From the NCBI RefSeq assembly GCF_001865015.1, contig NZ_MJGV01000027.1, positions 2,488 to 64,571 on the forward strand: a stretch of 62,084 bases of DNA, given 5' to 3'. This DNA comes from Curtobacterium sp. MMLR14_010. GTDB lineage: Bacteria > Actinomycetota > Actinomycetes > Actinomycetales > Microbacteriaceae. Made by a program: the position numbers and the translations under genes. Below are positions 1-7,554 of this stretch, one piece after another. The notes beneath the pieces were generated by a model. It was given only the letters and a program-made list of their open reading frames with translations, did not search any database and was not told the origin of the DNA. Each line of letters opens with the position of its first letter. Position 1 is the first letter of the stretch.

Positions 1-40
1 GACGGGAGGCTCCCTGCCAGCTGGCAGGGAGCCTCCCGTC
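1..40. repeat. Perfect palindrome, GGGAGGCT family
   Basis: Two 20-nt arms form a perfect inverted repeat with a CCAGCTGG centre. It belongs to the palindrome family seen at 214, 12001, 27951, 46215 and 49722. It probably ends a transcript entering from outside the window. About 170 bases of apparently gene-free sequence separate it from the next palindrome. Confidence 0.75.
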
Positions 41-213
41 CGTCGGTGTGCGCCGAGGGCGTCCCGCGCGTACCGGCGGAAGCGACACGCGCCGGGCAGA
101 TGCGCCGCGCACCAGCCCGCAGCATGTCGCCCGATGCGCGCGCATCGACGGAGGCGCGACACCGGCCCGGCGATCGCGACACGTCCGCCAGCGCGGCGCC
201 GGGCCGTGCGACA

Positions 214-261
214 GACGGACTGGAGGCTCGGTGCCAGCTGGTCCCGAGCCTCCAGTCCGTC
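214..261 (-). terminator. Hairpin terminator after the sigma/anti-sigma operon
   Basis: Arms of 18 bp (214-231 and 244-261) pair perfectly around a 12-nt loop. It begins 14 bases beyond the anti-sigma stop codon on the minus strand. There is no long T-run, as is usual for actinobacterial terminators. It is a member of the dispersed palindrome family. Confidence 0.75.
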
Positions 262-275
262 AGAGGGTCAGAGGG

Positions 276-983
276 TCAGAGGTCGACGCTGGCGAGCGTG
301 AGCCCACCGTCGTGCAGGCGGACCTGGACGCCGGTGATGTCGGCACGCGGGATGTCGGTGGTCGCCGCGAGTCCGCGGGCGTCCTCCCCCGCTGCCGTCC
401 ACGTGCCGACGGTCTGTGTCCTGCCGTCCGTCCGGACCACGACGAGGTCGTACATCACCGACCCGTCGGCGGCCCAGTCCTTGCCGCCGTAGGAGCAGCC
501 CCAGTCGAAGCGGGTGCCCCACGAGGCGTCCTGCACGGCGAGGTCCACCGTGAAGCCCTGCCGCCCCGACATCGCGTACTGGTCCGGCCCGGGAGTCGCG
601 GACGTCGTCCGGCCGGCCTGCACGGTGCCGCGGTCGGCCGCGGTCCCGACCGCGAGACCACCGAGCACGGCGACCACGACGGCGAGGCCCGCGGTGGCGG
701 CGACCCAGACCCGACGACGGCGCCGACGGTGGCGGACGCGGTGCGCGACGGAGGCGAGGGTGCTCTCGGCGGCCGGGACGAGCCTCCAGTCCGCGTCAGC
801 GATCTCGACCGCCTGGTCGGCCGGGAGCTTCCCGAGCAGGCCGGGAAGACCGGCGAGCTCGGCGACGGCGGCCGTGCAGCGGTCGCACGTGACGAGGTGC
901 CGCTCGTACTCGAGCCGCTCGTCCTGCGGCAGCGCGCCGAGGACGTACGCGGCGTCCCACTCGGCGTACGGGTCGTCGTTCAT
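276..983 (-). CDS. Anti-sigma factor (zinc-finger, RskA-like)
   Basis: A 235-residue single-pass membrane protein predicted to hold the partner ECF sigma factor inactive at the membrane. The N-terminus carries the ZAS zinc motif H29-x3-C33-x2-C36, a run of six arginines lies at 86-91, and one membrane helix spans about 93-115. The C-terminal domain outside the membrane (116-235) resembles the sensory part of RskA-type proteins. The ATG overlaps the sigma-factor stop as ATGA, so translation is coupled and the two proteins should be made in fixed ratio. The signal sensed cannot be read from sequence. The domain architecture is certain; the RskA label is by resemblance. Confidence 0.88.
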   Translation of the reverse strand: MNDDPYAEWDAAYVLGALPQDERLEYERHLVTCDRCTAAVAELAGLPGLLGKLPADQAVEIADADWRLVPAAESTLASVAHRVRHRRRRRRVWVAATAGLAVVVAVLGGLAVGTAADRGTVQAGRTTSATPGPDQYAMSGRQGFTVDLAVQDASWGTRFDWGCSYGGKDWAADGSVMYDLVVVRTDGRTQTVGTWTAAGEDARGLAATTDIPRADITGVQVRLHDGGLTLASVDL

Positions 984-1495
984 CGGGTCACGCCTCGTTC
1001 CTGCAGTGCGAGCCGGAGGGCCCGGAGCCCGTAGTGCAGGCGCGACTTCGCGGTGCCCTCGGGGATGTCGTGTCGCCGGGCGATCTCCGGGACGGTGTGG
1101 CCGAGCCAGTAGGCGTCGACCACGACCCGCTGGTGCTCGGGCGACAGGGACGTGAGCGCGTCCGCGACCACGATGCGGTCGAGGACGGCGTCGGTCCTGT
1201 CGGCCTCGACGCGGTCCACCGGTTCCTCGCTGCCGTGCTCGCGCCGGTTCCTGGCGGAGCGGGCGTCGTCGACGACGAGGTTCCGCGCGACGGTGAACAG
1301 CCACGCCCGGACACTGTCCGGCGACCGTTCGAGCACCGCCGGGCGCTGCCAGGCGCGCACCATCGTCTCCTGGACGACGTCGTCGACGGTCGAGCCGTCC
1401 CGCGTCAGGTGCCGGACGTACCGGGTGAGCGCGTCGCCGTGCTCACGGTGGAGCGTCACGAGCAGTTCGTCCGCGGACCGGCTCGCCACGGTCAC
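980..1495 (-). CDS. ECF-family RNA polymerase sigma factor
   Basis: A 171-residue ECF sigma factor with only regions 2 and 4. Region 2 (about 15-80) contains the DDVVQETMVRAW core-binding helix. Region 4 (about 110-165) contains the recognition helix around IPEGTAKSRLHYGLRAL. The start is GTG at 1495, overlapping the stop of the upstream yceI-like gene as GTGA; downstream, the anti-sigma ATG overlaps its stop as ATGA. This three-gene chain means the sigma factor, its inhibitor and a probable effector are co-translated. SigK/RskA-type control is the nearest model. The regulon is unknown. Confidence 0.92.
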   Translation of the reverse strand: MTVASRSADELLVTLHREHGDALTRYVRHLTRDGSTVDDVVQETMVRAWQRPAVLERSPDSVRAWLFTVARNLVVDDARSARNRREHGSEEPVDRVEADRTDAVLDRIVVADALTSLSPEHQRVVVDAYWLGHTVPEIARRHDIPEGTAKSRLHYGLRALRLALQERGVTR

Positions 1496-2181
1496 CGCGC
1501 CAGGTCGAGGGAGAACTCCACGGAGCCCTTCCCGTCCACGGTCACGAAGCCGAGCGAGGGTGCGGTCACGCCGTAGTCGGCGAAGGTGATCGGCACGGAG
1601 CCCGCGACCTGCACGGTGCCGTCCTCGCCGACGGCCACCTGGGCGTCGGCGGTCACGGGCTTCTCGACCCCGTGCAGGTCCATCGTCCCGGTCAGGGAGA
1701 CGTCCTGCGTGGTGCCGGCGAGCGCCTGCGACACGTCGACCGGCTTCGTCACGGTGAAGGTGGCGGTGGGGAACTGGTCGGTCTCGAGGGCCTTCGAGCG
1801 GAAGTAGGCGTCACGGGCGGACTCGGGCGTGCTGATCTTGGCGACCTGGACGGTCACGGTGGCCTTCCGGAGCTGCCCGCCGTCGACCGTGGCATCCGCC
1901 TCGACCTGCTTCGTCCGTCCGACCACGTTCACATCCTGGCCCTGCAGGACCTCGTGCACCCGGTAGCCGGCGTAGGACGTGTCGCGGCTCGTCCAGGTGC
2001 CGTCCGCGTCGGAGGCGTCGAGGGTGGCGGACGAGCTCGGCGCGAGGCTCGGCGCGGCGGCGGCCTGGCCGTTGACGACGTTCGCGTAGATGAGCGGGCC
2101 GCCGATCAGGGCGGCGGCGCCGACCACGACGACGCCGGTGGTGATGCCGATGATGACCTTGGTGCGTGTACGGAGTCCCAT
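1492..2181 (-). CDS. YceI-family lipid-binding protein, membrane-anchored
   Basis: A 229-residue protein with an N-terminal membrane anchor (about 7-29) followed by a small Ala/Ser/Pro linker and a YceI-like domain (about 60-229). YceI domains are lipocalin-like beta barrels that bind polyisoprenoid-type lipids. Recognisable features are the repeated FxVTKP and SLTGTMDLHGVEKPV strands. The start at 2181 (MGLRTRTK) puts the anchor at the very N-terminus; the longer open frame upstream lacks coding character. It is the first gene of the operon with the ECF sigma and anti-sigma genes, so it may be both a target and a sensor component. That link is inferred from gene order alone. Confidence 0.87.
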   Translation of the reverse strand: MGLRTRTKVIIGITTGVVVVGAAALIGGPLIYANVVNGQAAAAPSLAPSSSATLDASDADGTWTSRDTSYAGYRVHEVLQGQDVNVVGRTKQVEADATVDGGQLRKATVTVQVAKISTPESARDAYFRSKALETDQFPTATFTVTKPVDVSQALAGTTQDVSLTGTMDLHGVEKPVTADAQVAVGEDGTVQVAGSVPITFADYGVTAPSLGFVTVDGKGSVEFSLDLAR

Positions 2182-2235
2182 ACCTCGACGACGAGACAGG
2201 GCGGCGGATCGTTCAACGCCGGATCGACGGCCGGG

Positions 2236-2281
2236 CCGTCGCGTGCCGTAGCCGTGCCGTTGCGTGCCGTTGCGTGCCGTG
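2236..2281. repeat. Tandem short repeats between divergent genes
   Basis: The divergent promoter region between the yceI-like gene and the next sigma factor contains degenerate tandem copies of a 10-nt unit, TGCGTGCCGT. At least two copies are perfect and others are imperfect. Whether it is regulatory or simple-sequence slippage cannot be decided. Confidence 0.6.
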
Positions 2282-2385
2282 GGGGCGGCCCCTCGGTCCC
2301 GCGGACTGGGGTATCGGGGTGGACCACCGCGGCCGCGGGTGGTTCCGAAGCATGCACACACCGTCACTGGAAGACCGGAACCCGC

Positions 2386-3012
2386 ATGCTCACCACCGCC
2401 CCACGCCCCACCCGGGTCCGTCCCGCGCTCGTCATCGAGGCACCCCTCCGACCGCCGCGCGCTCGTCCGGTCCTGCTGGTGTCCGACGACGTGCTCGTCG
2501 TCCGCGCGGCGTCCGGGGACGACCGGGCGTTCGGGGAGCTGATGCGTCGGCACTCGGCGCTGCTCCACGGCGTCGTGCACGGCATCCTCCGGAGCTCCAG
2601 CGACGCCGACGACGTCGTGCAGGAGACCTTCATCGCCGCGTGGACCCGGCTGGACAACGTGCTCGACGGTGCTGCGATCGTCGGATGGCTCGTCACGACG
2701 GCCCGTCGACGCAGCTACGACCGCCTGCGCGGCGCTGGTCGCCAGCGACCGGCCGACCTGGAGGACACGCTCCCGGCCGCCGTCGAGCACGCTCCGGACG
2801 CCGTCGTCGAACGGGCATCGCTCGTCGCCGAGGCCCGACGCGTCCTCGACCGGATGCCCGCGGTGCAGCGACGGTGCTGGGAGCTCCGACACCTGCGCGG
2901 CAGCAGCTACGACGAGATCGGCCGGGAGCTCGGCGTGCCGAAGTCGACCGTCCGGGGCCTGCTCGCACGGGCTCGCCTGGCGCTCGAGACCGACCTCGCA
3001 CTCTGGCGGTGA
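2386..3012 (+). CDS. ECF-family sigma factor, second in window
   Basis: A 208-residue sigma factor. Region 2 contains SDADDVVQETFIAAWTRLD and region 4 contains YDEIGRELGVPKSTVRGLL. Unlike the sigma gene at 980-1495 it has no coupled anti-sigma gene; its downstream neighbour is an AraC-type regulator. I chose the ATG at 2386. A GTG at 2479, just before the first region-2 residues, is an in-frame alternative that would remove a 31-residue Arg/Pro-rich leader of doubtful value. It is transcribed away from the yceI operon from a shared intergenic region of about 200 bases. Confidence 0.88.
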   Translation: MLTTAPRPTRVRPALVIEAPLRPPRARPVLLVSDDVLVVRAASGDDRAFGELMRRHSALLHGVVHGILRSSSDADDVVQETFIAAWTRLDNVLDGAAIVGWLVTTARRRSYDRLRGAGRQRPADLEDTLPAAVEHAPDAVVERASLVAEARRVLDRMPAVQRRCWELRHLRGSSYDEIGRELGVPKSTVRGLLARARLALETDLALWR

Positions 3013-3021
3013 CGGGTACGG

Positions 3022-3717
3022 ATGGCGAGCGGCCGCGTGCGGTACGCTCCGCAGGCAACGTCGTTGCTGGTCCCGTCTTCACGCATCTGCGCGGCGCCTC
3101 TCCCCCCGGTGCGTAGAGGTGACAGCATCCCGACCCACAGCGATCCAGGACCCCGTCCGACCGAAGCCGACGTCATCCTGACCCAGTACTGGGCGCACGT
3201 CACGGCACACGTCCGGTTCATCCTCGAGACCCACCCGGCCGGCACGTCCGAGGACGTCCGGCGGATCGCCTCGCGGTACCTGGAGTCCGCCGCGAAGGTC
3301 GTCCCCGCCAGCCTCCGTGGCGAGCTCGACGAGCACGACGCCCCACGTGCGGTCCGCCGCGCCGTCACGTTCATCCAGGCCAACCTGCTCGAGCGCGTCA
3401 CGGCCGTGGACATCGCCGCGGCCGCCGGGTCCTCGCCGCGGGCGCTCCAGCTCGCGTTCCGTCGCGCGCTCGACCTGACGCCGATGGAGTACGTGCGCGA
3501 TGCACGACTCACCGGCGCGCACGCGCAGCTGCTGGTCGACAGCCACACCCCCGTCGGACAGATCGCGCTGAAGTGGGGGTTCTCGAACCAGGGTCGGTTC
3601 GCGGCGGCCTACCGCGAGCGGTACGGCGAGACGCCCACCCAGACCCGTGGTCGCCTCGACCTCGCCCAGGACGGAGGCTCGGAGGTCCCGTCCGACACGG
3701 AGGCGCTGACGGCCTGA
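3022..3717 (+). CDS. AraC-family transcriptional regulator
   Basis: Up to 231 residues with a C-terminal AraC/XylS DNA-binding domain at about 112-215. The first helix-turn-helix is around VTAVDIAAAAGSSPRALQLA; the second is around TPVGQIALKWGFSNQGRFAAAYRERYG, the AraC signature. The N-terminal half (about 45-105) matches no effector domain I recognise. The start is uncertain: the first 29 residues look poorly coding, and a GTG at 3109 would give a more ordinary N-terminus. It lies 9 bases after the sigma-factor stop, so the two genes are probably co-transcribed. Its target genes are not evident. Confidence 0.82.
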   Translation: MASGRVRYAPQATSLLVPSSRICAAPLPPVRRGDSIPTHSDPGPRPTEADVILTQYWAHVTAHVRFILETHPAGTSEDVRRIASRYLESAAKVVPASLRGELDEHDAPRAVRRAVTFIQANLLERVTAVDIAAAAGSSPRALQLAFRRALDLTPMEYVRDARLTGAHAQLLVDSHTPVGQIALKWGFSNQGRFAAAYRERYGETPTQTRGRLDLAQDGGSEVPSDTEALTA

Positions 3718-3789
3718 CGGCCGGCCTGACGGCCTGTCGGCCTGCCGCGGCGCGGGGGCGTCTGCTGTCTGGCGTCCGCCGTCCGTTGC

Positions 3790-4221
3790 TCAGCGGCGCG
3801 TCCCGGGTCCCTGTGTCGTGTCCTGGTCGGTGGTGACCTCCTCGTGTCGGAGCACCGCGTCGACGGCACGGTCCTCGGTGACCGTGTGCACCGTCAGCGT
3901 CACCCGCTCGACCGGCACGATCCGCTTCGAGACCACGACCTCCTCCTGGTGCAGGACCACCACGATCGGCTCGCGGGTCGGCACTCCGCTGTCGGGCGAC
4001 AGGGCGGGGCCGCCGTCGACCGGCTCGCGGGTGAATCGGACCTCCTCGCGACGGACGTCGACGGTGATCGTCCGCTGCTCGGTGACGATGTACCGCTCAA
4101 GCCGGACCCGCTCGGTCGCGTGCACCTCGGTGCCGACCAGGAGGTGTTCCTCGTAGCGGACCACGGCGACCTCCGGGGCGTCGTCACCGGGAGTGGGCTG
4201 TGGGACGTGACGGTCGGTCAT
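3790..4221 (-). CDS. DUF2382 (YsnF/AvaK) domain stress protein
   Basis: A 143-residue soluble protein made almost entirely of one DUF2382 domain, recognised by the pattern of paired strands VRYEEHLLVGTE ... RLERYIVTEQRTITVDVRREEV ... VVLHQEEVVVSKRIVPVERV. The family is common in stress operons of actinobacteria and firmicutes (YsnF in Bacillus), with unknown biochemical role. A second DUF2382 protein lies at 5204-6070, with the TM-helix protein at 4307-5077 between them and all three on the same strand. This suggests a general-stress cluster. It is highly charged and lacks a signal peptide. Confidence 0.85.
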   Translation of the reverse strand: MTDRHVPQPTPGDDAPEVAVVRYEEHLLVGTEVHATERVRLERYIVTEQRTITVDVRREEVRFTREPVDGGPALSPDSGVPTREPIVVVLHQEEVVVSKRIVPVERVTLTVHTVTEDRAVDAVLRHEEVTTDQDTTQGPGTRR

Positions 4222-4263
4222 GGGCTGCTCCGATGCGCGGCGAGGTGGTGCGAGGACGCGCGA

Positions 4264-4289
4264 CGGCCCCGCTCGTGGGAGCGGGGCCG
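4264..4289 (-). terminator. Hairpin terminator
   Basis: An 11-bp perfect stem (CGGCCCCGCTC with its complement) around a 4-nt loop. It lies 17 bases past the stop codon of the minus-strand gene at 4307-5077 and before the DUF2382 gene. Confidence 0.75.
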
Positions 4290-4306
4290 ACGCACGGTGT
4301 TGGTGA

Positions 4307-5077
4307 TCAGCGAGCGCGGTGGGCGCTGCTGGTCGACGACTGACCGGCCTGCTTCGCCGTGGCAGCGGCCTGCTTGGCCTGCTCGGTGACGGACGGCGCG
4401 TTCTGCGCGTGCTGCTGGATCTTCGGCGCCTCGGCCTCGGCCTTCGTCAGGATCGACTCCCAGCGCTGCTGCATCGGCTTGATGAGGCCGCCACCGGCAC
4501 CGACGATGATGACGCCGGCGATGATCGCGAGGACCGCGATGAGGATCGGGGTGGTGACCGTCGTGGCGATGCCGACCTGGTTCAGCGCGGCGGTGGCCCC
4601 GAGGAACAGGATGAACACCGCTGCGACGTTCGCGAGGACCTTGCCGTACGACAGGCCGCCCAGGGTGTTCTGGATCAGGCCCTTCACACCGGCGGCGATC
4701 GCGGCGGCGATCACGATGATGATGATCGCGACGATGATCTTCGGCAGGAAGCCGATGATGGCCGCGAGCAGGTCGCTGACCGGGTTCTGTCCGAAGACAC
4801 CGAACGCGAACTGGAGCACGAACAGCACCAGCGTGTAGTAGATGATCTTCGACACGATGTCGGAGGCGTCGAGCTTCGAGTTCGCGAGCGCCTTCTTGAT
4901 GCCGCCGCGCTCGACGGCACGGTCGAAGCCGACCTTCGTCAGCAGGCGCGACAGGCCCTTCTCGATGAGCTTCGCGACGATCAGGCCGACGACGAGGATG
5001 AGCAGGAACAGGAGTGCGAGCGGGACGAACGCGATGACCGCGGCGAGTCCGTTCTGCAGGGCAGCGGGGAAGTTCAT
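4307..5077 (-). CDS. Conserved-TM-helix (mechanosensitive-channel-like) membrane protein
   Basis: A 256-residue integral membrane protein with five or six hydrophobic helices, at about 15-37, 80-105, 108-135, 148-170 and 178-203. The C-terminal cytoplasmic tail is Ala/Gln/Ser-rich. The helix FVPLALLFLLILVVGLIVA and the internal FLPKIIVAIIIIVIAAAIA segment match the conserved TM helix repeat found in small mechanosensitive-channel relatives. The MscS pore and beta domains are absent, so ion-channel activity is only suggested. It has its own terminator and sits between two DUF2382 stress genes, consistent with a role in envelope or osmotic stress. Confidence 0.78.
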   Translation of the reverse strand: MNFPAALQNGLAAVIAFVPLALLFLLILVVGLIVAKLIEKGLSRLLTKVGFDRAVERGGIKKALANSKLDASDIVSKIIYYTLVLFVLQFAFGVFGQNPVSDLLAAIIGFLPKIIVAIIIIVIAAAIAAGVKGLIQNTLGGLSYGKVLANVAAVFILFLGATAALNQVGIATTVTTPILIAVLAIIAGVIIVGAGGGLIKPMQQRWESILTKAEAEAPKIQQHAQNAPSVTEQAKQAAATAKQAGQSSTSSAHRAR

Positions 5078-5156
5078 GGTGTGGCCTCTCGGGCGCAGGG
5101 CGCATGGCGCGGGGCGTCGCGTGCGGGTGCAGCGAACGGGTGGTGCGTGCAGGGAG

Positions 5157-5194
5157 GCGGGCGACCGGCCGGAGGGTGCCGGCCGGTCGCCCGC
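5157..5194 (-). terminator. Strong hairpin terminator
   Basis: A perfect 16-bp GC-rich stem (5157-5172 with 5179-5194) and a 6-nt loop. It begins 9 bases beyond the stop of the PRC-barrel gene on the minus strand. Confidence 0.82.
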
Positions 5195-5203
5195 GGTCAG
5201 TGC

Positions 5204-6070
5204 CTAGGAGCGGGCGTCACGGTCGACGGCCGAGGTGTCGGTCGTCGTGTGGCCGTCGGTGCCGGGCTCGACGAGCTCGATCTCCTCGTGCGCGACCTCC
5301 TCGTTCACCGTCTGCTGCTCGGTGACGGTCTCGGTGCCGAGGCTGACGCGCTCGACGGGGACCGTCTCCTTGGCGGTGACGACGCGCTCCTCGGTGAGGA
5401 CCACCTCGTGCTCCTCCTCGCTGAGGTCCGGGCCGGCCAGCGCGTCGGCGGCGTTGGCGTCGGTGATCGGCTCGCGGGAGAGCGTGACCTCCTCGTGGCT
5501 GACCGGCACGTTCGTCGTGACGTTCTCGGTGACGATGTGCTTCCGCAGGCGTGCGCGGCCGGCCTCGACACGCTCGGTGCCGACGTGGAGACGCTCCTCC
5601 GAGCGGGTCATCGCGTCGTCCGTGGTCGGGCCGGACGTGTCGTGGCCCTGGGTGCCGTGGTCGTTCGAGCTGCGCTCGTTCGTGCGCTGGGCGTCGACGC
5701 CGCGGTCGGCGTCCTGGTCGAAGAGCGGGGACTCGGCCGGGGCACCGTGGGTGGTGGCGTCGCCGTTGCCGTAGTACGAGTACAGCGCCTGCTCCTCGGA
5801 CGGGTCGAGCTCGCCGTCGGCGTCGACGCGGGGAGCGTCCTTGACGAAGGCCTTGTCGTGCGTGACGCGGACGACGCTGCCGTCGAAGGTCGCGTCGTCG
5901 AGCGGGGCGAACGACTCAGAGGAGCCGAACAGCCCGGTCCGGACGGTGACCCAGGTCGGGGCCTGGGTGTCGTTGTCGACGTAGACCTGTCCGACGGTGC
6001 CGATCTTGGCGTCGTCGCTGCCGTACACGTCGGCGCCGACGAGCTGGTTGACGGTGCTGCTGTCGATCAT
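5204..6070 (-). CDS. PRC-barrel and DUF2382 domain protein
   Basis: A 288-residue protein. The N-terminal PRC-barrel (about 1-85) opens with VNQLVGADVYGSDDAKIGTV and contains the DNDTQAPTWVTVRTGLFG strand pair. A disordered acidic linker (about 95-155) follows, then a DUF2382 domain (about 160-270) with paired TENVTTNVPVSHEEVTLSRE strands. PRC plus DUF2382 is a standard actinobacterial and Deinococcus stress-protein architecture. The start at 6070 is supported by an AAAAGGAGC Shine-Dalgarno upstream. It is divergent from the TetR gene at 6334 and could be under the same operators. Confidence 0.86.
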   Translation of the reverse strand: MIDSSTVNQLVGADVYGSDDAKIGTVGQVYVDNDTQAPTWVTVRTGLFGSSESFAPLDDATFDGSVVRVTHDKAFVKDAPRVDADGELDPSEEQALYSYYGNGDATTHGAPAESPLFDQDADRGVDAQRTNERSSNDHGTQGHDTSGPTTDDAMTRSEERLHVGTERVEAGRARLRKHIVTENVTTNVPVSHEEVTLSREPITDANAADALAGPDLSEEEHEVVLTEERVVTAKETVPVERVSLGTETVTEQQTVNEEVAHEEIELVEPGTDGHTTTDTSAVDRDARS

Positions 6071-6212
6071 GGTGGTGCTCCTTTTCCCCGGCGTGGTGCA
6101 CCGGGTTCGATGATGAGGAGAGACGAGGCGGCTGCTCGGATGGAGCTCGATGGCGCTGTGGGGCAGAGAACACGGACGGGTCCCGTGTGCCGGCACAGGT
6201 GCCGCCTCGGTT

Positions 6213-6229
6213 GGCTTACGGTGTAAGCC
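6213..6229. promoter_or_regulatory. TetR-type operator 1
   Basis: A perfect inverted repeat, GGCTTAC-GGT-GTAAGCC, lies 105 bases upstream of the TetR start. Its TTAC/GTAA half-sites are identical to those of the second site at 6239, with centres 24 bp apart. The arrangement is typical of TetR autoregulation; control of the divergent PRC-barrel gene is also possible. Confidence 0.75.
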
Positions 6230-6238
6230 GTGTCGGAG

Positions 6239-6251
6239 CTTACAACGTAAG
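6239..6251. promoter_or_regulatory. TetR-type operator 2
   Basis: The inverted repeat CTTAC-AAC-GTAAG repeats the half-sites of operator 1. The candidate -10 element TATCGT follows at about 6258, so a bound repressor would cover the promoter. Confidence 0.7.
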
Positions 6252-6333
6252 TCGAGCTATCGTGAAGGACTGCGTCCGGTGGACTTCCGGGAGCACACCG
6301 CAGCCGGACGACGGCAGATCTGTGAGGTACCCC

Positions 6334-7050
6334 GTGGCGGAACGCACGAAGGCGAACCGGGCGGGCGCCACTGGTCCCCGACTCAGCCGCGACCTGATCA
6401 TCGCGGCGGCGCTGAGCCAGATCGACGAGTCAGGCCCGTCGGGACTGTCGATGCGGTCCCTCGCGCAGCAGCTCGGCGTCGAGGCCATGTCGCTCTACCG
6501 GTACGTGCACGGGAAGGAGGACCTGCTCGAGGGCGTCGTCGCGTCGCTGATGAGCGAGCTCACCGCCCGGCTGAACGAGGCCGAGGGCGACCACTGGCAG
6601 GCGTTCCTGCAGACCGTCGCGCACGAGGTCCGTCGGATCGCCACCGACCACCCCAAGGCCTTCCCGCTCGTGGCGACCCGGCACCCCGCCGCACCGTGGC
6701 TCCGTCCGCCCCTCCGCAGCGTCGAGGTCGTCAACACCTTCCTCAGCGCCATGACGACGGCGGGCTTCTCGGACACCCGGGCGGTCGACGCCTACCGGGC
6801 CTTCAGCAGCTTCCTGCTCGGACAGCTCCTGCTGCAGTCCGTGGTCCGGGGCGCCGAGGCCGGCCCGGCCGAGGAACCACTCGACGAGGGTGGTGCCGAG
6901 GTCCCCCAGGGCGACGGCAGCATGTCCCTCGACGTCGCACCCGAGGTCCGGCGGCTCCGCACCCTGCTCAGCGAGGACCGCAGCGACGAGGAGTTCGAGG
7001 TGTCCCTCGAGGCCCTGCTCGACCGCCTGGACCGCGACGTCTCCCAGTAG
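6334..7050 (+). CDS. TetR-family repressor with TetR_C-type ligand domain
   Basis: A 238-residue regulator. The helix-turn-helix is at about 22-66, around GLSMRSLAQQLGVEAMSLYRYVHGKEDLL; the MSLYRYV form is typical of regulators related to TetR itself. The C-terminal part (about 80-215) is a predicted all-helical ligand-binding and dimer domain, with an acidic tail. I chose the GTG at 6334 because an AGG box sits about 7 bases before it. A GTG at 6322 is possible, and upstream extension beyond that would run back toward the operators. Two matching operators lie upstream. The inducer is unknown. Confidence 0.86.
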   Translation: MAERTKANRAGATGPRLSRDLIIAAALSQIDESGPSGLSMRSLAQQLGVEAMSLYRYVHGKEDLLEGVVASLMSELTARLNEAEGDHWQAFLQTVAHEVRRIATDHPKAFPLVATRHPAAPWLRPPLRSVEVVNTFLSAMTTAGFSDTRAVDAYRAFSSFLLGQLLLQSVVRGAEAGPAEEPLDEGGAEVPQGDGSMSLDVAPEVRRLRTLLSEDRSDEEFEVSLEALLDRLDRDVSQ

Positions 7051-7089
7051 CTGCGACCCACCCGTCCCGGTGCGCGTAGCGTCCGGATC

Positions 7090-7275
7090 ATGAGCGACGA
7101 CACCACAGGACAGTCAGCACCCGACGGCTCGACCGACGTCAGCGACGAGGAGCGGCAGCGCACCGCCGACCTCGGCGACGGGTCGAGCACCGGCAACGCG
7201 ACCGAGGACCCGGACCAGGACAGCGACGTCGACTCGGGCGGCGAGCCCGCGGCCCCGGAGAACGACCAGGCCTGA
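7090..7275 (+). CDS. Small acidic disordered protein
   Basis: A 61-residue reading frame that is very rich in Asp, Ser, Gly and Glu, with no hydrophobic core, signal peptide or recognised domain. It starts 40 bases after the TetR stop and is followed closely by a strong terminator, which supports it as the last gene of that transcript. The composition resembles the small acidic, hydrophilin-like proteins common in Microbacteriaceae. The function is unknown and translation is unproven. Confidence 0.55.
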   Translation: MSDDTTGQSAPDGSTDVSDEERQRTADLGDGSSTGNATEDPDQDSDVDSGGEPAAPENDQA

Positions 7276-7298
7276 GCCGGTCCGACCACCAGCGGAAC

Positions 7299-7333
7299 GA
7301 CGAAGGGCCCCGGCGATGCCGGGGCCCTTCGTC
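7299..7333 (+). terminator. Strong hairpin terminator
   Basis: A 15-bp stem beginning GACGAAGGGCCCCGG with a short GATGC-like loop, followed by TGTT. It lies between the small acidic gene and the convergent tRNA-Arg gene and may serve both strands. Confidence 0.85.
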
Positions 7334-7375
7334 TGTTCGGTGTTTCCTGTTGGTCCGTTGCCGGTTCCAACCCTG

Positions 7376-7448
7376 TGCGCTCGAAGGGACTCGAACCCCC
7401 AACCTTCTGATCCGTAGTCAGATGCTCTATCCATTGAGCTACGAGCGC
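7376..7448 (-). tRNA. tRNA-Arg(ACG)
   Basis: A 73-nt cloverleaf on the minus strand. The acceptor stem GCGCTCG pairs with CGAGCGC, the discriminator is A, and the anticodon loop is CTACGGA, giving anticodon ACG. The T-loop TTCGAGT is canonical. ACG would be deaminated to ICG to read CGU, CGC and CGA. CCA is not encoded. Confidence 0.96.
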
Positions 7449-7554
7449 GTGGCTGCCGAAGCGGCCGTGGAAGACTCTACAACAGGTGCGGCCCCCACGC
7501 CAATCGAGCCGGGCTCGACGCCGAGGTCGGCGTGTCGCCCGGCTCGAGGACCGG

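Noticed and set aside
1492..2892. A 466-residue form of the YceI-like protein
   Set aside because: The upstream 237 codons overlap the divergent sigma-factor gene and lack coding features. The start at 2181 gives a proper membrane anchor.
4319..6226. Plus-strand open frame of about 635 codons over the stress cluster
   Set aside because: It spans two terminators and two well-supported minus-strand genes with Shine-Dalgarno sites. It has a biased Arg/Gly/Val composition.
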